This document shows positions 55,143 to 64,000 of a stretch of 64,000 nucleotides of DNA, piece by piece. Made by a program: the position numbers and the translations under genes. The notes beneath the pieces were generated by a model. It was not told the DNA's origin. It saw only the letters and a list, made by a program, of their open reading frames with translations, and ran no database searches. Numbering within the stretch: position 1 is the stretch's first letter; every line of letters starts with the position of its first letter. Origin of the DNA: Candidatus Bandiella woodruffii (GTDB taxonomy: Bacteria; Pseudomonadota; Alphaproteobacteria; Rickettsiales; Midichloriaceae); NCBI RefSeq assembly GCF_034359465.1, contig NZ_CP110821.1:1-64000 (forward strand). Reading direction: 5' to 3'.

Positions 55143-56240
55143 ATGCGAGTTATTAGATTAATCAATAAAAGTTCACTATCAATCTTAATAACGCTATCTA
55201 TTTACATTAACTCAGTTGCCGCACCACTCTGCAATTACCATTACAATAAGCTTAGTGAAGATCTAAAAATCCAGATAAATAAGAAATTAACTTTTTTTGG
55301 AGATACATTAGATCATACGTTAAAGTCAGGAGAAGAGAATAAGGATTCCAGTATAGGCTGTTATGCAGGTGATGCTACATCTTATTACACCTATAAAGAA
55401 GTCTTTTATCCTACGATAAAAGACTATCATGGCATTTTACCTAACGAAGATACTGATCATAAATTACATAAAATTAAGATCTCAGATTACAACACTCTAC
55501 TAGATAATGTAATTTCTATAAGATTTAGAGTCGCACGTAATTTAAAAGAGTTCCCATTCCCCTCAGCTATGAAGAGACTCCAAAGATTTGAGGTAGAGAA
55601 GAAAATTTTATCAGCTATACAAAAGCTGCCTAAAGAGTATAGGGGTGTTTACAATAGACTAAGCTCATTAACTAAAGAAAAGTATAATTCTTTGCTAAAT
55701 AACCATCTTGTATTTGGAAGCAATGATAAATATTTAGAATCGGCTGGTATACTCAATAATTGGCCTGAAGCTAGGGGCGCTTATATTAGCGATGATAAAA
55801 ATTTTATGGTATGGGTGAATGAAGAAGATCATATGAGAATTATTTATCTTACTGATGGAAAAGATATAATTGGCTCTTATAATAAATTTGTTGATGCCCT
55901 CTCAATATTGGAAAAAGAATTAGAATTTGCATGGGACAAAAAACTAGGCTATTTAAATAGTTGTCCAACAAATATAGGAACGGCACTAAGGCTAAGTGTT
56001 CATATAAAGCTGGATAATTTGGATATAGAAGAAATCAAATCTATTGCAAAAGAGTTTAATCTATCGGTTAGAGGTACTTATGGTGAGAATAGTGGTATAA
56101 TAAATAACACTTATGATATATCTAATTCTCAGAGATTAGGAATCACTCCTGAAAAAATTATACACGATTTAGTTAACGGCATTAGTAAGCTGAATTTAAA
56201 AAATAAAGTACAAAACGGGACCGTCAAGTTAAAAAGATAA
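55143..56240 (+). CDS. Phosphagen (arginine-type) kinase with N-terminal signal peptide
   Basis: ATP:guanido phosphotransferase, which reversibly moves phosphate between ATP and a guanidino compound such as arginine. Residues 1-27 (MRVIRLINKSSLSILITLSI ... VAA) form a signal peptide. The N-terminal domain has GCYAGDATSYYTYKEVFYPT and DYHG; the catalytic domain has SIRFRVARNL, RGAYISDDKNFMVWVNEEDH, CPTNIGTALRLSVHIKL and VRGTYGEN. Residues matching Limulus arginine kinase: Arg127, Arg129, Glu228, Arg232, Cys274, Arg283, Arg310 and Glu315. Length 365 against ~357. The last codons lie in an IS6-A-like end (CCGTCAAGTTAAAAA). Family call is firm; export and substrate are inference. Confidence 0.9.
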   Translation: MRVIRLINKSSLSILITLSIYINSVAAPLCNYHYNKLSEDLKIQINKKLTFFGDTLDHTLKSGEENKDSSIGCYAGDATSYYTYKEVFYPTIKDYHGILPNEDTDHKLHKIKISDYNTLLDNVISIRFRVARNLKEFPFPSAMKRLQRFEVEKKILSAIQKLPKEYRGVYNRLSSLTKEKYNSLLNNHLVFGSNDKYLESAGILNNWPEARGAYISDDKNFMVWVNEEDHMRIIYLTDGKDIIGSYNKFVDALSILEKELEFAWDKKLGYLNSCPTNIGTALRLSVHIKLDNLDIEEIKSIAKEFNLSVRGTYGENSGIINNTYDISNSQRLGITPEKIIHDLVNGISKLNLKNKVQNGTVKLKR

Positions 56241-56302
56241 GGAAGTGTAATGGGCTCTGTTGCATCTGCAACTGAGAGTTAAATTACACAATTTTCTCTC
56301 CA

Positions 56303-56522
56303 ATGACATTCTCCTCGGAGCCAGCTCCGAGGTATCAAAACAGATTCAACTGACCCGAATGTATTTGTTTATACCCAGAAATACCTTGGTTTTTGACATA
56401 ATTTCGTAACTTCTCTTCATCTCCGTGTTTTCCTACGGTACTAACAAAATATCCTTTAGTCCAAAATTCTGTTCTCCATAATTCCTTTTTTAAACCTGGA
56501 AATTTTTCAAACTCTTTTCTAG
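56303..56522 (-). mobile_element. IS200/IS605 fragment with TnpA C-terminus
   Basis: Minus-strand reading EFEKFPGLKKELWRTEFWTK, GYFVSTVGKHGDEEKLRNYV, KNQGISGYKQ matches the end of a Y1 (IS200-type) transposase. Next to it is the hairpin CCTCGGAGC/GCTCCGAGG, as at subterminal IS200 ends. It is cut at CTAG (56519-56522) by an IS427-like element. 56241-56302 contains an IS6-B-like end (GGCTCTGTTGCATCTGC). Confidence 0.82.
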
Positions 56523-57354
56523 ATAGTGTCGTCATGAGATTTGTGATATAATATGAAAGAAAAGATAAATCAGGAGTAAAAATGGATTTAGGGCTACATA
56601 GGCATGATATAACAGATAATATGTGGGATTTGATAAAGGATCATTTACCAGGAAGGGAAGGTACGTGGGGAGGTTTGGCACATAATAACAGAAGATTCAT
56701 TAACGCAGTATTTTGGATATTAAGAACAGGTTCTCCCTGGAGAGATTTGCCTTCAGAATATGGAGGATGGAAAAATACACATAAAAGATTTTGCAGATGG
56801 AGAGACAAAAGGATATGGGAGGCTTTATTGGAGATATTTGTGAAAGAACCTGATATGGAATGGTTAATGATAGACGCAAGTCATAGTAAAGTGCATCCAC
56901 ATGCTTCAGGTGCAAAAGGCGGCAATCAAGATATGAGTCGTACAAAAGGGGGCTCAATACAAAGATTCACCTTGCCTTGGATTCACATGGTATGCCACTC
57001 AAAGTTATTATCACAAAAGGCTCAGAAGCTGATTGCAAGCAGGCTGTTAATCTTATTGAAGAGATGAAAGCTGAGTACTTACTAGCCGACAGAGGGTACG
57101 ATGCTAATTACATAATTGACCATGCCCAAGAATTGGGCATGAGAGTTGTTATTCCTCCTAAAAAGAACAGAATCACCCAGAGAAAATACGATAAAGATTT
57201 ATACAAAATAAGGCATATTGTAGAAAACACCTTTCTTCATCTTAAAAGATGGAGGGGAATTGCAACCAGATATGCTAAAAATTCAGCTTCTTTCCTTGCC
57301 GCAATTCAGATTAGATGCTTATCTCTTTGGCTTAAAATCTCATGACGACATTAT
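56523..57354 (+). mobile_element. IS427-like IS5-family element, complete (copy 2)
   Basis: 832 bp, CTAG on both sides (56519-56522 and 57355-57358). Nearly identical to the copy at 4598. Confidence 0.92.
56582..57345 (+). CDS. IS427-like transposase made by -1 frameshifting (copy 2)
   Basis: Identical in organisation to the copy at 4657: first frame to 57067, catalytic -1 frame to 57345, slip run AAAAGGGGG at 56944-56952. Confidence 0.9.
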
Positions 57355-57406
57355 CTAGCTGTTATACTTTTTATCGTTTGTACAATTTTCTTTGGACTGT
57401 ACATTG

Positions 57407-57476
57407 GGCACCGTCAAGTTAAAAAAGTTGAGGTGCAAAAGGTATTGAGAGAAGAGGGAAAAATAGTAAATTGGAG
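57407..57476 (+). mobile_element. IS6-A left-end stub
   Basis: The first 70 bases of IS6-A (GGCACCGTCAAGTTAAAAAA ... AAATTGGAG), directly abutting a complete copy in opposite orientation. Inverted ends meet head to head. Confidence 0.85.
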
Positions 57477-58329
57477 GGCACCGTCAAGTTAATGGAGGTA
57501 AGGGCGTGACAGAGCATCTTTTTGAAAATTATGCAGCAGCTATGGATTGAGCGGCGTGATCCCAAATAGATTTAGCTTCGAAAAACATTTCTTTTTGCTT
57601 GCTAGAACTGTTAATATACCTGCCCACATCTACTGAAAATATGTTCCTTATTTTTCCCATCAAAGAAAGAGTTTGCTGTACCCCAGAAGGAGATTTGAAT
57701 TTTATTAGGCATTTCTCTTTCCTGCGTGTTGGTTGGTGTGCATTTTCAACCCTATTATTTAATCCTTTATGGCGCCTATGCTCTGTTTTAGGGCACATTT
57801 CTTTTATAGGTTTGGTATAGCTTTTTAATTTATCTGTCACGATTACTCTGGGTACTGGATTTGATTGTAATAATCTTGATAAAAACCTTATCGCAGACTT
57901 TTTATTACGTCTGGTCTGTAGGAAGACATCTATCTCATATCCATCTTCATCTACAGCTCTCCACAAAATAAAATATTTACCGTTAATTTTAATGCTCATC
58001 TCATCCAAATGCCATTTATCCTTTACTTTCCTCTGCTTCTTCTTGATTATATCTAAAAACCTTTTTCCAAATTTAATACACCATGCTCTTATCGTTTCAT
58101 GGCTTACTTCTATACCCCTTTATAACAACTCTTCTGCTACGTCTCTATAACTCAAATTAAATCTGTGGTACAACCAAACTGCATGTCCTATTATCACCAT
58201 TGGATATCTGTATCTGCTCGCTCTTTCTTCCATTGTTTTTCTATTATTTTTTATTTTGCTCCAATTTACTATTTTTTCCCTCTTCTCTCAATACCTTTTG
58301 CACCTCAACTTTTTTAACTTGACGGTGCC
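57477..58329 (-). mobile_element. IS6-A element, complete (copy 3)
   Basis: 853 bp between GGCACCGTCAAGTTAATGG and TTAACTTGACGGTGCC. Confidence 0.9.
57529..58233 (-). pseudogene. IS6-family transposase (IS6-A) with one TAA
   Basis: Continuous from MEERASRYRYPMVIIGHAVW to QSIAAA except for TAA at 58122-58120, the same codon as in the other copies. The catalytic domain is complete. Confidence 0.85.
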
Positions 58330-58591
58330 AATCAAACTGCATTTTTAGAATTGCAAACTTTAAAAAATTCCTCTTGTGCGTAAGGTGAGCCCCTAATGAG
58401 GTTTAGAATGAAATTTTGTAGGCTTTGTTCGAATTAGACCTTGAATTTTCACCTTTTTTCATATAAAATATGGAGCGAAATTGCAACCAGATATGCTAAA
58501 ATTAAGCTTCTTTCATTGCCGTAATTCAGATTAAATGTTTATTTTTTGGCTTATGCCTACACTATCTAACAATCCCGTATAAAAAGATAAA
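58330..58591. other. Gene-free region with a decayed IS427-like end
   Basis: 58482-58572 (GAAATTGCAACCAGATATGC ... ATGCCTACACTATCTAAC) matches the right part of the IS427-like family with many changes. No other feature is seen; the promoter of the following gene may lie here. Confidence 0.45.
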
Positions 58592-59980
58592 ATGAACCAG
58601 TTATTTATAAAAAACTTCTCCTTGGATTCTTTACAAAAATCGAAATTATTAGTTGGTGGTTTTATTTTTTTTTTGATAATCTCTGCATATACCATTGCTC
58701 AGGAATTAAAATACTCTGTGTTTGCAATGATAATTGGCATAGAATATATACCTATTGCAAAAATAATGACATTTGTCATTTTACTCCCTGCAATATTGTT
58801 GGATGCGTGGTTAGTTGATAGATTCAAACGCCATCAATTATTAATGGCATATACATTTTTTTTTGGGGTATGCGGGCTGATTTTTTCTTTTTTTTTAACG
58901 CATAACGTAATTGGAATTGAAAACACACAGGTTAGTAAATACAGGCTATTTGGGTGGCTATTTCTGATATACCAAGAAGGATACGCTCCTTTTTTACTCG
59001 GTATATTTTGGTCTTTTATGAACTCAATTAATTCTCCTGCTGATGCAGCAAAGACATATGGCTTTACTGTAAGTTGCTCAAAAATAGGGGGGCTGTTAGT
59101 TGCGTTTAGTGCCTACTTTTTTCTTACTAATAATGCTGAAATAGTTTCATATATAAAACCTAATACTAAAATTACTCTATTGCTTATACTAGCATCTTTA
59201 GCACTATTATTAGTTCCAATATTTCTAAATGCTATGATGAAAAAGTTAGATAGTAAAGTTTTTACAGGCTTTAACACTAATATTAAAAAAGAAAAGGTAA
59301 AAAAAACAGGCATATGGATTGGTTTCCAGCTATTGTTAAAAAATCGATATGTTTTTGGTATCTTTCTTATGATTTTTCTAGGAGATACATTGGTAGAAGT
59401 TATTAATTATCAAAGACTATTAACAATTATAAAAGATTCAACCTCTGGGAACTCTATTCCTAATCTAGCTAACATGGCTGCTAAAATGTATTTGCAAATA
59501 TCTTATATGCATGCGTTAGGTCTAATAATATCTTTTTTTTTAACTAATAGTATAATGCGGTTTATAGGTACTAGATTTTCTGTGTTTATTACTCCTGTTC
59601 TCGCTAGTTTTTTTTTACTTACTTATTTTATTACTGGCTTTGATTTTCTTTTTGCATGGTTGTATATAATCTTGAAGGCTATGACATATACCATTAATAC
59701 ACCAATAAGAGAAAGTCTTTATATTGTTACTAGCAAGGATATTCAATTCAAAGCAAAATTTACCGTTGATGCAATGAGCTTGAAGCTTGCTAGAAGCAGC
59801 GGACATTTATTTAATCATTTCAATACTACTACTATTTCAAATCTATATGGTGCTACAGGCAATGCATTAGCTAGCAATATTTTCTTTTCAAGCTTGCTCG
59901 TTACATGGTTAGTATCCACTTATTTTGTAAGCAGTATATACCATAAGGCAATAAAGGAGAATAAAGTTATTAGTGGATAA
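58592..59980 (+). CDS. Npt1/Npt2 (Tlc)-type nucleotide-carrier-like membrane protein
   Basis: 462 residues with about eleven or twelve hydrophobic segments. The late motif AMTYTINTPIRESLYIVTSK, FKAKFTVDAMSLKLARSSGH corresponds to the RYSLFD...VKGQAAVEVIGGRLGKSGG region of rickettsial ATP/ADP translocases, and GDTLVEVINYQRLLTIIKDS to their VEGVWKSKVKELYP region. Classical members exchange host ATP for ADP or import NTPs. The N-terminus (AQELKYSVFAMIIGIEYIPI) fits the family's first repeat, but the charged residues of true ATP/ADP exchangers are only partly conserved, so the substrate is open. It lies 2.4 kb after the phosphagen kinase, separated only by IS elements. Confidence 0.72.
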   Translation: MNQLFIKNFSLDSLQKSKLLVGGFIFFLIISAYTIAQELKYSVFAMIIGIEYIPIAKIMTFVILLPAILLDAWLVDRFKRHQLLMAYTFFFGVCGLIFSFFLTHNVIGIENTQVSKYRLFGWLFLIYQEGYAPFLLGIFWSFMNSINSPADAAKTYGFTVSCSKIGGLLVAFSAYFFLTNNAEIVSYIKPNTKITLLLILASLALLLVPIFLNAMMKKLDSKVFTGFNTNIKKEKVKKTGIWIGFQLLLKNRYVFGIFLMIFLGDTLVEVINYQRLLTIIKDSTSGNSIPNLANMAAKMYLQISYMHALGLIISFFLTNSIMRFIGTRFSVFITPVLASFFLLTYFITGFDFLFAWLYIILKAMTYTINTPIRESLYIVTSKDIQFKAKFTVDAMSLKLARSSGHLFNHFNTTTISNLYGATGNALASNIFFSSLLVTWLVSTYFVSSIYHKAIKENKVISG

Positions 59981-60000
59981 AAGGCATGGCTTTAGATTTT

Positions 60001-60833
60001 GGTTCTGTCGCATTTGTTGAAAGGGATAAGAATCTTTGATATTCTGAAAGAAATAGTTGCTGGTAATAATGTTTAAAGTAGAATCAAAAATAATGAAATA
60101 TTTCAAGAATCACGAATATGGTCCAGAAATAATAATGGTATCTCTGTACATGAAGGGAAGATAGTCATTAAGCTATAAAGAGATAGAAGAAATAGATGGA
60201 TTAAGGGGTCTGAACATAGATCACACTACTCTGCAAAGATGGGTGATAAACTTTATGCCAACACTTGAAGGAAGATTTAGAAAAAGAAAAAAGCCAGTCA
60301 ATGGTAGTTGGAGAATGGACGAGACTTATATCAAGGTTAAAGGTAGATGGGTCTATTTGTATAGAGCATTTGATAAATGCGGAGATACTATAGATTTTAT
60401 GCTAAGAGCAAAAAGAGATAAAAGAGCTGCTAAAGCGTTTTTCAAGAAAGCAATCAAATCTAGTGGCCAACCTACAAAGGTTAATATAGATAAAAGCGGC
60501 TCTAATACTGCTGCTTTAAATTCAATCAATAAGCCATTATCTAAAGAAGACCAAATAGAAATTAGGCATAACAAATATCTAAACAACAGGATAGAAGAAG
60601 ATCATAGATTTATTAAGAAACGAACTAACACGATGCTTGGCTTAAAATCCTTCAGAAGTGCCGCCAAAACCATTGCAGGAATAGAGCTCTTGCATATGAT
60701 TAAAAAAAGACAACTTGCTAATAACAATAATTATAATTCTGTCTTTGATAAATTTCTTTCACTAGCTGCTTAATGGAATAATATATAAATTATTTGAAAA
60801 CTTTTACTCCTTTTTTACAGATCCGACAGAGCC
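60001..60833 (+). mobile_element. IS6-B element, complete (copy 2)
   Basis: 833 bp, apparently identical to the copy at 54139, again without matching flanks. 60834-60943 beyond it contains nothing recognisable. Confidence 0.9.
60069..60773 (+). pseudogene. IS6-family transposase (IS6-B) with the same TAG
   Basis: Same sequence as at 54207, with TAG at 60162-60164 and an alternative ATG at 60243 for the catalytic domain. Confidence 0.85.
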
Positions 60834-60943
60834 AGGAATTCCACTTTAAAATTTTCTGCCCATTCTTTTTTATAAGCACTTACTGGTGCACTATTGCATG
60901 CCTATTTACACTCCACTGACATCCACTTTTTAGAATGTACAAA

Positions 60944-62810
60944 ATCGAGTAGAGAGATCCATTGCTGAATCTCCCTCTCACACCACCGTACAAGCGATGT
61001 CGCATACGGCGGTTTCAGATTTGTGTTTAACAAAAGATGTATACATGGAAAATAGGTTGTTCCTCTCAAAATACTTTAAATTGAGAGCCTGGTGAGCAGC
61101 ATGAGATAGAGATTTTCTCCACCAACCTTTTCTAGAGCAAGCAAGTGACCAGCTAGATCGCTGAGATACACCATGAGCAGTTAGAAAAGTTTTGATCGAG
61201 AATTTTCTTTTACGCTGTTTTATCCTGTAAGAACGAAGACGCCTTCTAATCCAACCGTCCAGATGCCACAGAGGCTTTGGAAAGTCGGAACACTTAAAAT
61301 AGTGAAACCAGCCTCTCGTAGCTTGATTTAACTCTCTGATTATTGTATCAAATTTAACACCTCTACTTCTTTTGGTGATAAGGCGAACCTTATCTTTGAA
61401 GAGAGATATAGATTCTCTAGCAATAATAGCAGAGCCATCTGTTAACAATGTAAATCCAAGGAATTTACGGTCTTGAACAGAGCTAGTAGCACTTTTAGTA
61501 AGATTAACTTTAAGTTTGAGCTTACTGTTAAGAAACTTCGTTATAGATGTAAGTACTCTCTGTGCAGCATTCTTAGAAGTAACATAAATGTTACAATCAT
61601 CAGCGTATCTGACGAAAGAGTGCTTACGTAAATGAAGCTCTCTATCAAGTTCATGAAGCAAGATATTGCTTAGAAGAGGGGAGAGCGGTCCACCCTGTGG
61701 GGTCCCTAGGTCTCTCTTGCTCATTAAGCCATTTTGCATCATGCCTGCGTTTAAGAACGATCTAATCAGCTTTAAGAGCTTCTTATCAGAGATAGAGCGT
61801 GCAATTAGAGACATTAAAATGTCATGATTGACGTTATCAAAGAAAGCTTCTATGTCCATATCCACCACCCATGATTTACCAGACTTTACAAATTCTTTAG
61901 CTTTGGACATAGCGCCTTGCGCAGAACGCTTAGGTCTAAATCCATAGCTATTGTCCGAAAAGTGTGGATCAAACAAAGGTGATAAAACTTGAACTATAGC
62001 TTGCTGCACCATTCTATCAATTACTGTAGGTATGCCAAGCAAACGGGTTTTACCATTAGGCTTGGGTATTTGTACTCCTCTAACACAGGAAGGAGTATAT
62101 TTACCGTTGATAACTGAAGATTGGAGCTCTTGGATAATCTCATCTAAGGACTCTTGTACTTCATTGATAGTTCTTTTATCGATACCAGGTGCACCTTTAT
62201 TGCGTTTTACTGCTTTAAAGGCACTTTTGAGATTTGCAGTTTTAACTACATCCCCAATTACATCTTTTGCAAGGTCCTGGGGTATTCTAATTGCTGAAGT
62301 TACTCTATGCGCCTCATGATCAACAGCTCCAGTACTGCCTTCACTATTTGATCCGTGGATGGTATTGCTATCTTTTGCTACCATATAACTCCAAAATTAA
62401 AATTCCAGTACCTAACAAATCTAATTCAGGCCTTCCTCAAGAGAGGTACCGATTCTCTTAAGTACTATGCCTTCTGCTGACTCCTTTTATCCTGTCCTCT
62501 ACTATTGCTAGCAAAGTAGCTTATACTCAAGCTAGATAAAAGGCCTCCCGGGGTAAGATGCAAGACCTCCATAAGGCTGAACTTGGTTTACCGCTATACA
62601 CTTCCGCATAGAGGCGGGCTATTCCAGTTAATGCTAGGTTGCCCAGTTATAACGGCCTACTACCAAGTTTCTGTTCGTTTCAGCCTTACTTTGCCGTCAG
62701 CTTCCTTCAGCCAACTCCTCACGAAGTTAACCTTGCCTCAGCTAATGGACCGCTCTATCTCAGCCCATAAGGGACTTGAACCCTTTGCTCTTACCTCATG
62801 CCCGGCGCAC
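60944..62810 (-). mobile_element. Group II intron, complete (copy 4)
   Basis: 1867 nt, GTGCGCC at 62810 descending, CTCTACTCGAT at 60944. The 5' exon is antisense to a resolvase fragment; the 3' exon is unrelated. Confidence 0.92.
60978..62384 (-). CDS. ltrA: Group II intron reverse transcriptase/maturase (copy 4)
   Basis: 468 residues, same protein as at 10743, intact. Confidence 0.92.
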   Translation of the reverse strand: MVAKDSNTIHGSNSEGSTGAVDHEAHRVTSAIRIPQDLAKDVIGDVVKTANLKSAFKAVKRNKGAPGIDKRTINEVQESLDEIIQELQSSVINGKYTPSCVRGVQIPKPNGKTRLLGIPTVIDRMVQQAIVQVLSPLFDPHFSDNSYGFRPKRSAQGAMSKAKEFVKSGKSWVVDMDIEAFFDNVNHDILMSLIARSISDKKLLKLIRSFLNAGMMQNGLMSKRDLGTPQGGPLSPLLSNILLHELDRELHLRKHSFVRYADDCNIYVTSKNAAQRVLTSITKFLNSKLKLKVNLTKSATSSVQDRKFLGFTLLTDGSAIIARESISLFKDKVRLITKRSRGVKFDTIIRELNQATRGWFHYFKCSDFPKPLWHLDGWIRRRLRSYRIKQRKRKFSIKTFLTAHGVSQRSSWSLACSRKGWWRKSLSHAAHQALNLKYFERNNLFSMYTSFVKHKSETAVCDIACTVV

Positions 62811-62812
62811 AT

Positions 62813-63094
62813 ATATTTGCTTCTTTAGCTGAATTTGAAAGAGATTTAATAAAAATGCGAACAAAATCAGGTCTAGAAGCTGCTTTGGCAAAAGGCAGAC
62901 AGGGCGGTAGGCCAAAAGGACTCACCAAAAAAGCCCAAGAAAAGGCCTGTGCTGCAGAAACTTTGTACAAAGAAGACAAGTTTTCCACTAGAAAGCTCGC
63001 AGCTCATTTAGGAATATCAAGAGCTACTCTTTATTCTTATTTAAAGTTTAGAAACGTTCCTATTGGCCTAGAAAATAACTCATCTAAAAGTTAA
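62813..63094 (+). pseudogene. Serine recombinase (resolvase) C-terminal part
   Basis: Reads IFASLAEFERDLIKMRTKSG, LEAALAKGRQGGRPKGLTKK, then a helix-turn-helix (FSTRKLAAHLGISRATLYSY). This is the end of the E-helix and the DNA-binding domain of a Tn3-type resolvase/invertase. The catalytic N-terminus with its serine is missing, cut at the intron boundary. GC content is higher than the surroundings. Confidence 0.88.
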
Positions 63095-63099
63095 TTGAC

Positions 63100-63208
63100 G
63101 ACACCGTCAAGTCAATTTATCTTTCTAGTTATAGTTGCCAGAACAGCTTTAGATATAATTCAACCTATCTGCTTCTGGGCTTTTAATAATTCAAAACTTG
63201 ACGGTGCC
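63100..63208. repeat. 109-bp miniature element with IS6-A-like ends
   Basis: Ends GACACCGTCAAGTCAATT and AACTTGACGGTGCC, with a non-coding core containing TAGTTGCCAGAACAGC. A diverged copy is at 46543. Likely a non-autonomous derivative mobilised by IS6-A-type transposase. Confidence 0.6.
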
Positions 63209-63244
63209 CAGAGCCGCCCCACCCAGACCTTTATTAAGGCTGAG

Positions 63245-64000
63245 CTAATTCTTCAGGTTATTGATCTCCTCAATACTAAGTCCTGTAGACTGAGATATGA
63301 TCTCAGCAGAAATATTATGAGATAACATATTTTTTGCTACTTTTTTTATTGCTTCCTCTCTACCTTCCTCTCTGCCCTTTTCGATACCCTTTTCGATACC
63401 TTTTTCGATACCCCTAAGCTCAGCTTGTTCTGCAAGGCCCTCAAGATAAGCTTCTCTAGCTTTATTATCTCTAGCAATCTTCTCTGAAGCTTCATAGGCA
63501 CGTAGCTCATCTTTTGTCCAGTGATGTGCTTCTAGCTCATGGTATGCTTTTGTAATTACCTCGTCACTGTTTTTGATTAATTCACCCATATCATCAGGAT
63601 CATTTGCATACTTGAAAAAGTAACACCATTTATCTTCAAAGCTCTTTAATTCCTCTATCCTTTTATTAAACTTTTTGAGCTCTATGAATGTAAATGAGAA
63701 GTCTTTTAGATCTCTTTCATATGTCTTTTTATCCAATGTGTAATGGACTGATTTATACCCCTTCTTCTTTGGAAACATTTCATATTCTGTTATCGCTAAG
63801 AATATTACTTCCTTAAGATGATCATAATTATACCCCTCTTCAGCTTGAGATGAATATGCTTTTGCTGCGTAGTATTGAGCTCTTTTCTCAAATCCACCAA
63901 CTTTTGCTACCTGCATCTCTACTATGTACTGTGTTCCATCCTCTTCTTCGCATAAAACATCAACTACACTCTGTTTCTTTCCTATAAGTTCAGGATGTTG
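63245..64000 (-). CDS. Rpn-family PD-(D/E)XK nuclease (copy 3), cut by the window end
   Basis: Nearly identical to the copy at 2557; the frame remains open to the last base (QHPELIGKKQSVVDVLCEEE), so the N-terminal ~55 residues lie beyond the window. The C-terminal repeat differs: three GIEK units followed by GREEGREEAIKK, against two units and a longer KGKIERNYE linker in copy 1. Confidence 0.92.
   Translation of the reverse strand, partial: QHPELIGKKQSVVDVLCEEEDGTQYIVEMQVAKVGGFEKRAQYYAAKAYSSQAEEGYNYDHLKEVIFLAITEYEMFPKKKGYKSVHYTLDKKTYERDLKDFSFTFIELKKFNKRIEELKSFEDKWCYFFKYANDPDDMGELIKNSDEVITKAYHELEAHHWTKDELRAYEASEKIARDNKAREAYLEGLAEQAELRGIEKGIEKGIEKGREEGREEAIKKVAKNMLSHNISAEIISQSTGLSIEEINNLKN

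Noticed and set aside
60834-60943. Transposase remnant (minus-strand PVSAYKKEWAENFKVEF)
   Set aside because: A short open stretch with no diagnostic motif; could be chance.

Overview
The window is AT-rich DNA from an alphaproteobacterium, most likely an intracellular Rickettsiales-type symbiont. Evidence: a GapR (DUF2312) gene, a transporter of the Npt/Tlc nucleotide-carrier type, three Rpn (PD-(D/E)XK) nuclease genes, a ParA partition gene beside a repeat-bearing putative replication gene, host-directed protein types, and saturation with insertion sequences and group II introns. The exact taxon cannot be fixed from sequence alone. No rRNA, tRNA or CRISPR array was found.

Layout. 1-2.5 kb is a compact block of ordinary genes (sodB, BAX inhibitor-1 family, gapR, traT-like lipoprotein), followed by an Rpn nuclease. 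3.5-10.3 kb is nested IS debris around a two-gene locus for an M35-like zinc metalloprotease. 10.3-18.8 kb holds a group II intron abutting the headless remainder of a giant filamentous-haemagglutinin-type exoprotein, with a probable C-terminal toxin tip and a coupled candidate immunity gene. 19.9-23.8 kb holds two coupled unknown genes (the second with a J-domain-like HPD segment) and an outer-membrane-like protein. 23.8-26.1 kb holds yefM-yoeB among 129-bp miniature elements. 29 kb holds a secreted-type thermonuclease. 31.4-34.0 kb is a plasmid-like rep/par pair with a 10 x 33-bp tandem array. 36-38 kb holds a tyrosine recombinase and a VapBC-type pair. 39-40 kb holds an FkbM methyltransferase. 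40.6-46.7 kb is IS/intron rearrangement with a large inverted intron dimer. 46.7-48.6 kb encodes a beta-helix protein. 49-53 kb holds a frameshifted Fic gene and a second Rpn gene. 55.1-56.2 kb encodes a complete phosphagen (arginine-type) kinase with a signal peptide, and 58.6-60.0 kb a nucleotide-carrier-like membrane protein. The window ends in a resolvase fragment and a third, cut-off Rpn gene.

How the parts relate. At least nine repeat families occur in several copies each: an IS1-type element with 8-A frameshift (IS1-A), two further IS1-like families (IS1-B, IS1-C), two IS6-like families (IS6-A, TIR GGCACCGTCAAGTTAA; IS6-B, TIR GGTTCTGTCGCAT), three IS5-like families (IS5-A; an IS427-like element with CTAG duplications; IS5-C), an ISKra4-like element, an IS200/IS605 fragment, a 1867-nt group II intron and several miniature elements. 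Most genes end at an element boundary, and the flanks of the intact introns do not match across the insertion, so recombination between repeats has reshuffled the region. The surviving cargo (phosphagen kinase, nucleotide carrier, metalloprotease, beta-helix protein, Fic, J-domain protein, polymorphic toxin) looks like a host-interaction and competition repertoire; the kinase is the most unexpected gene.
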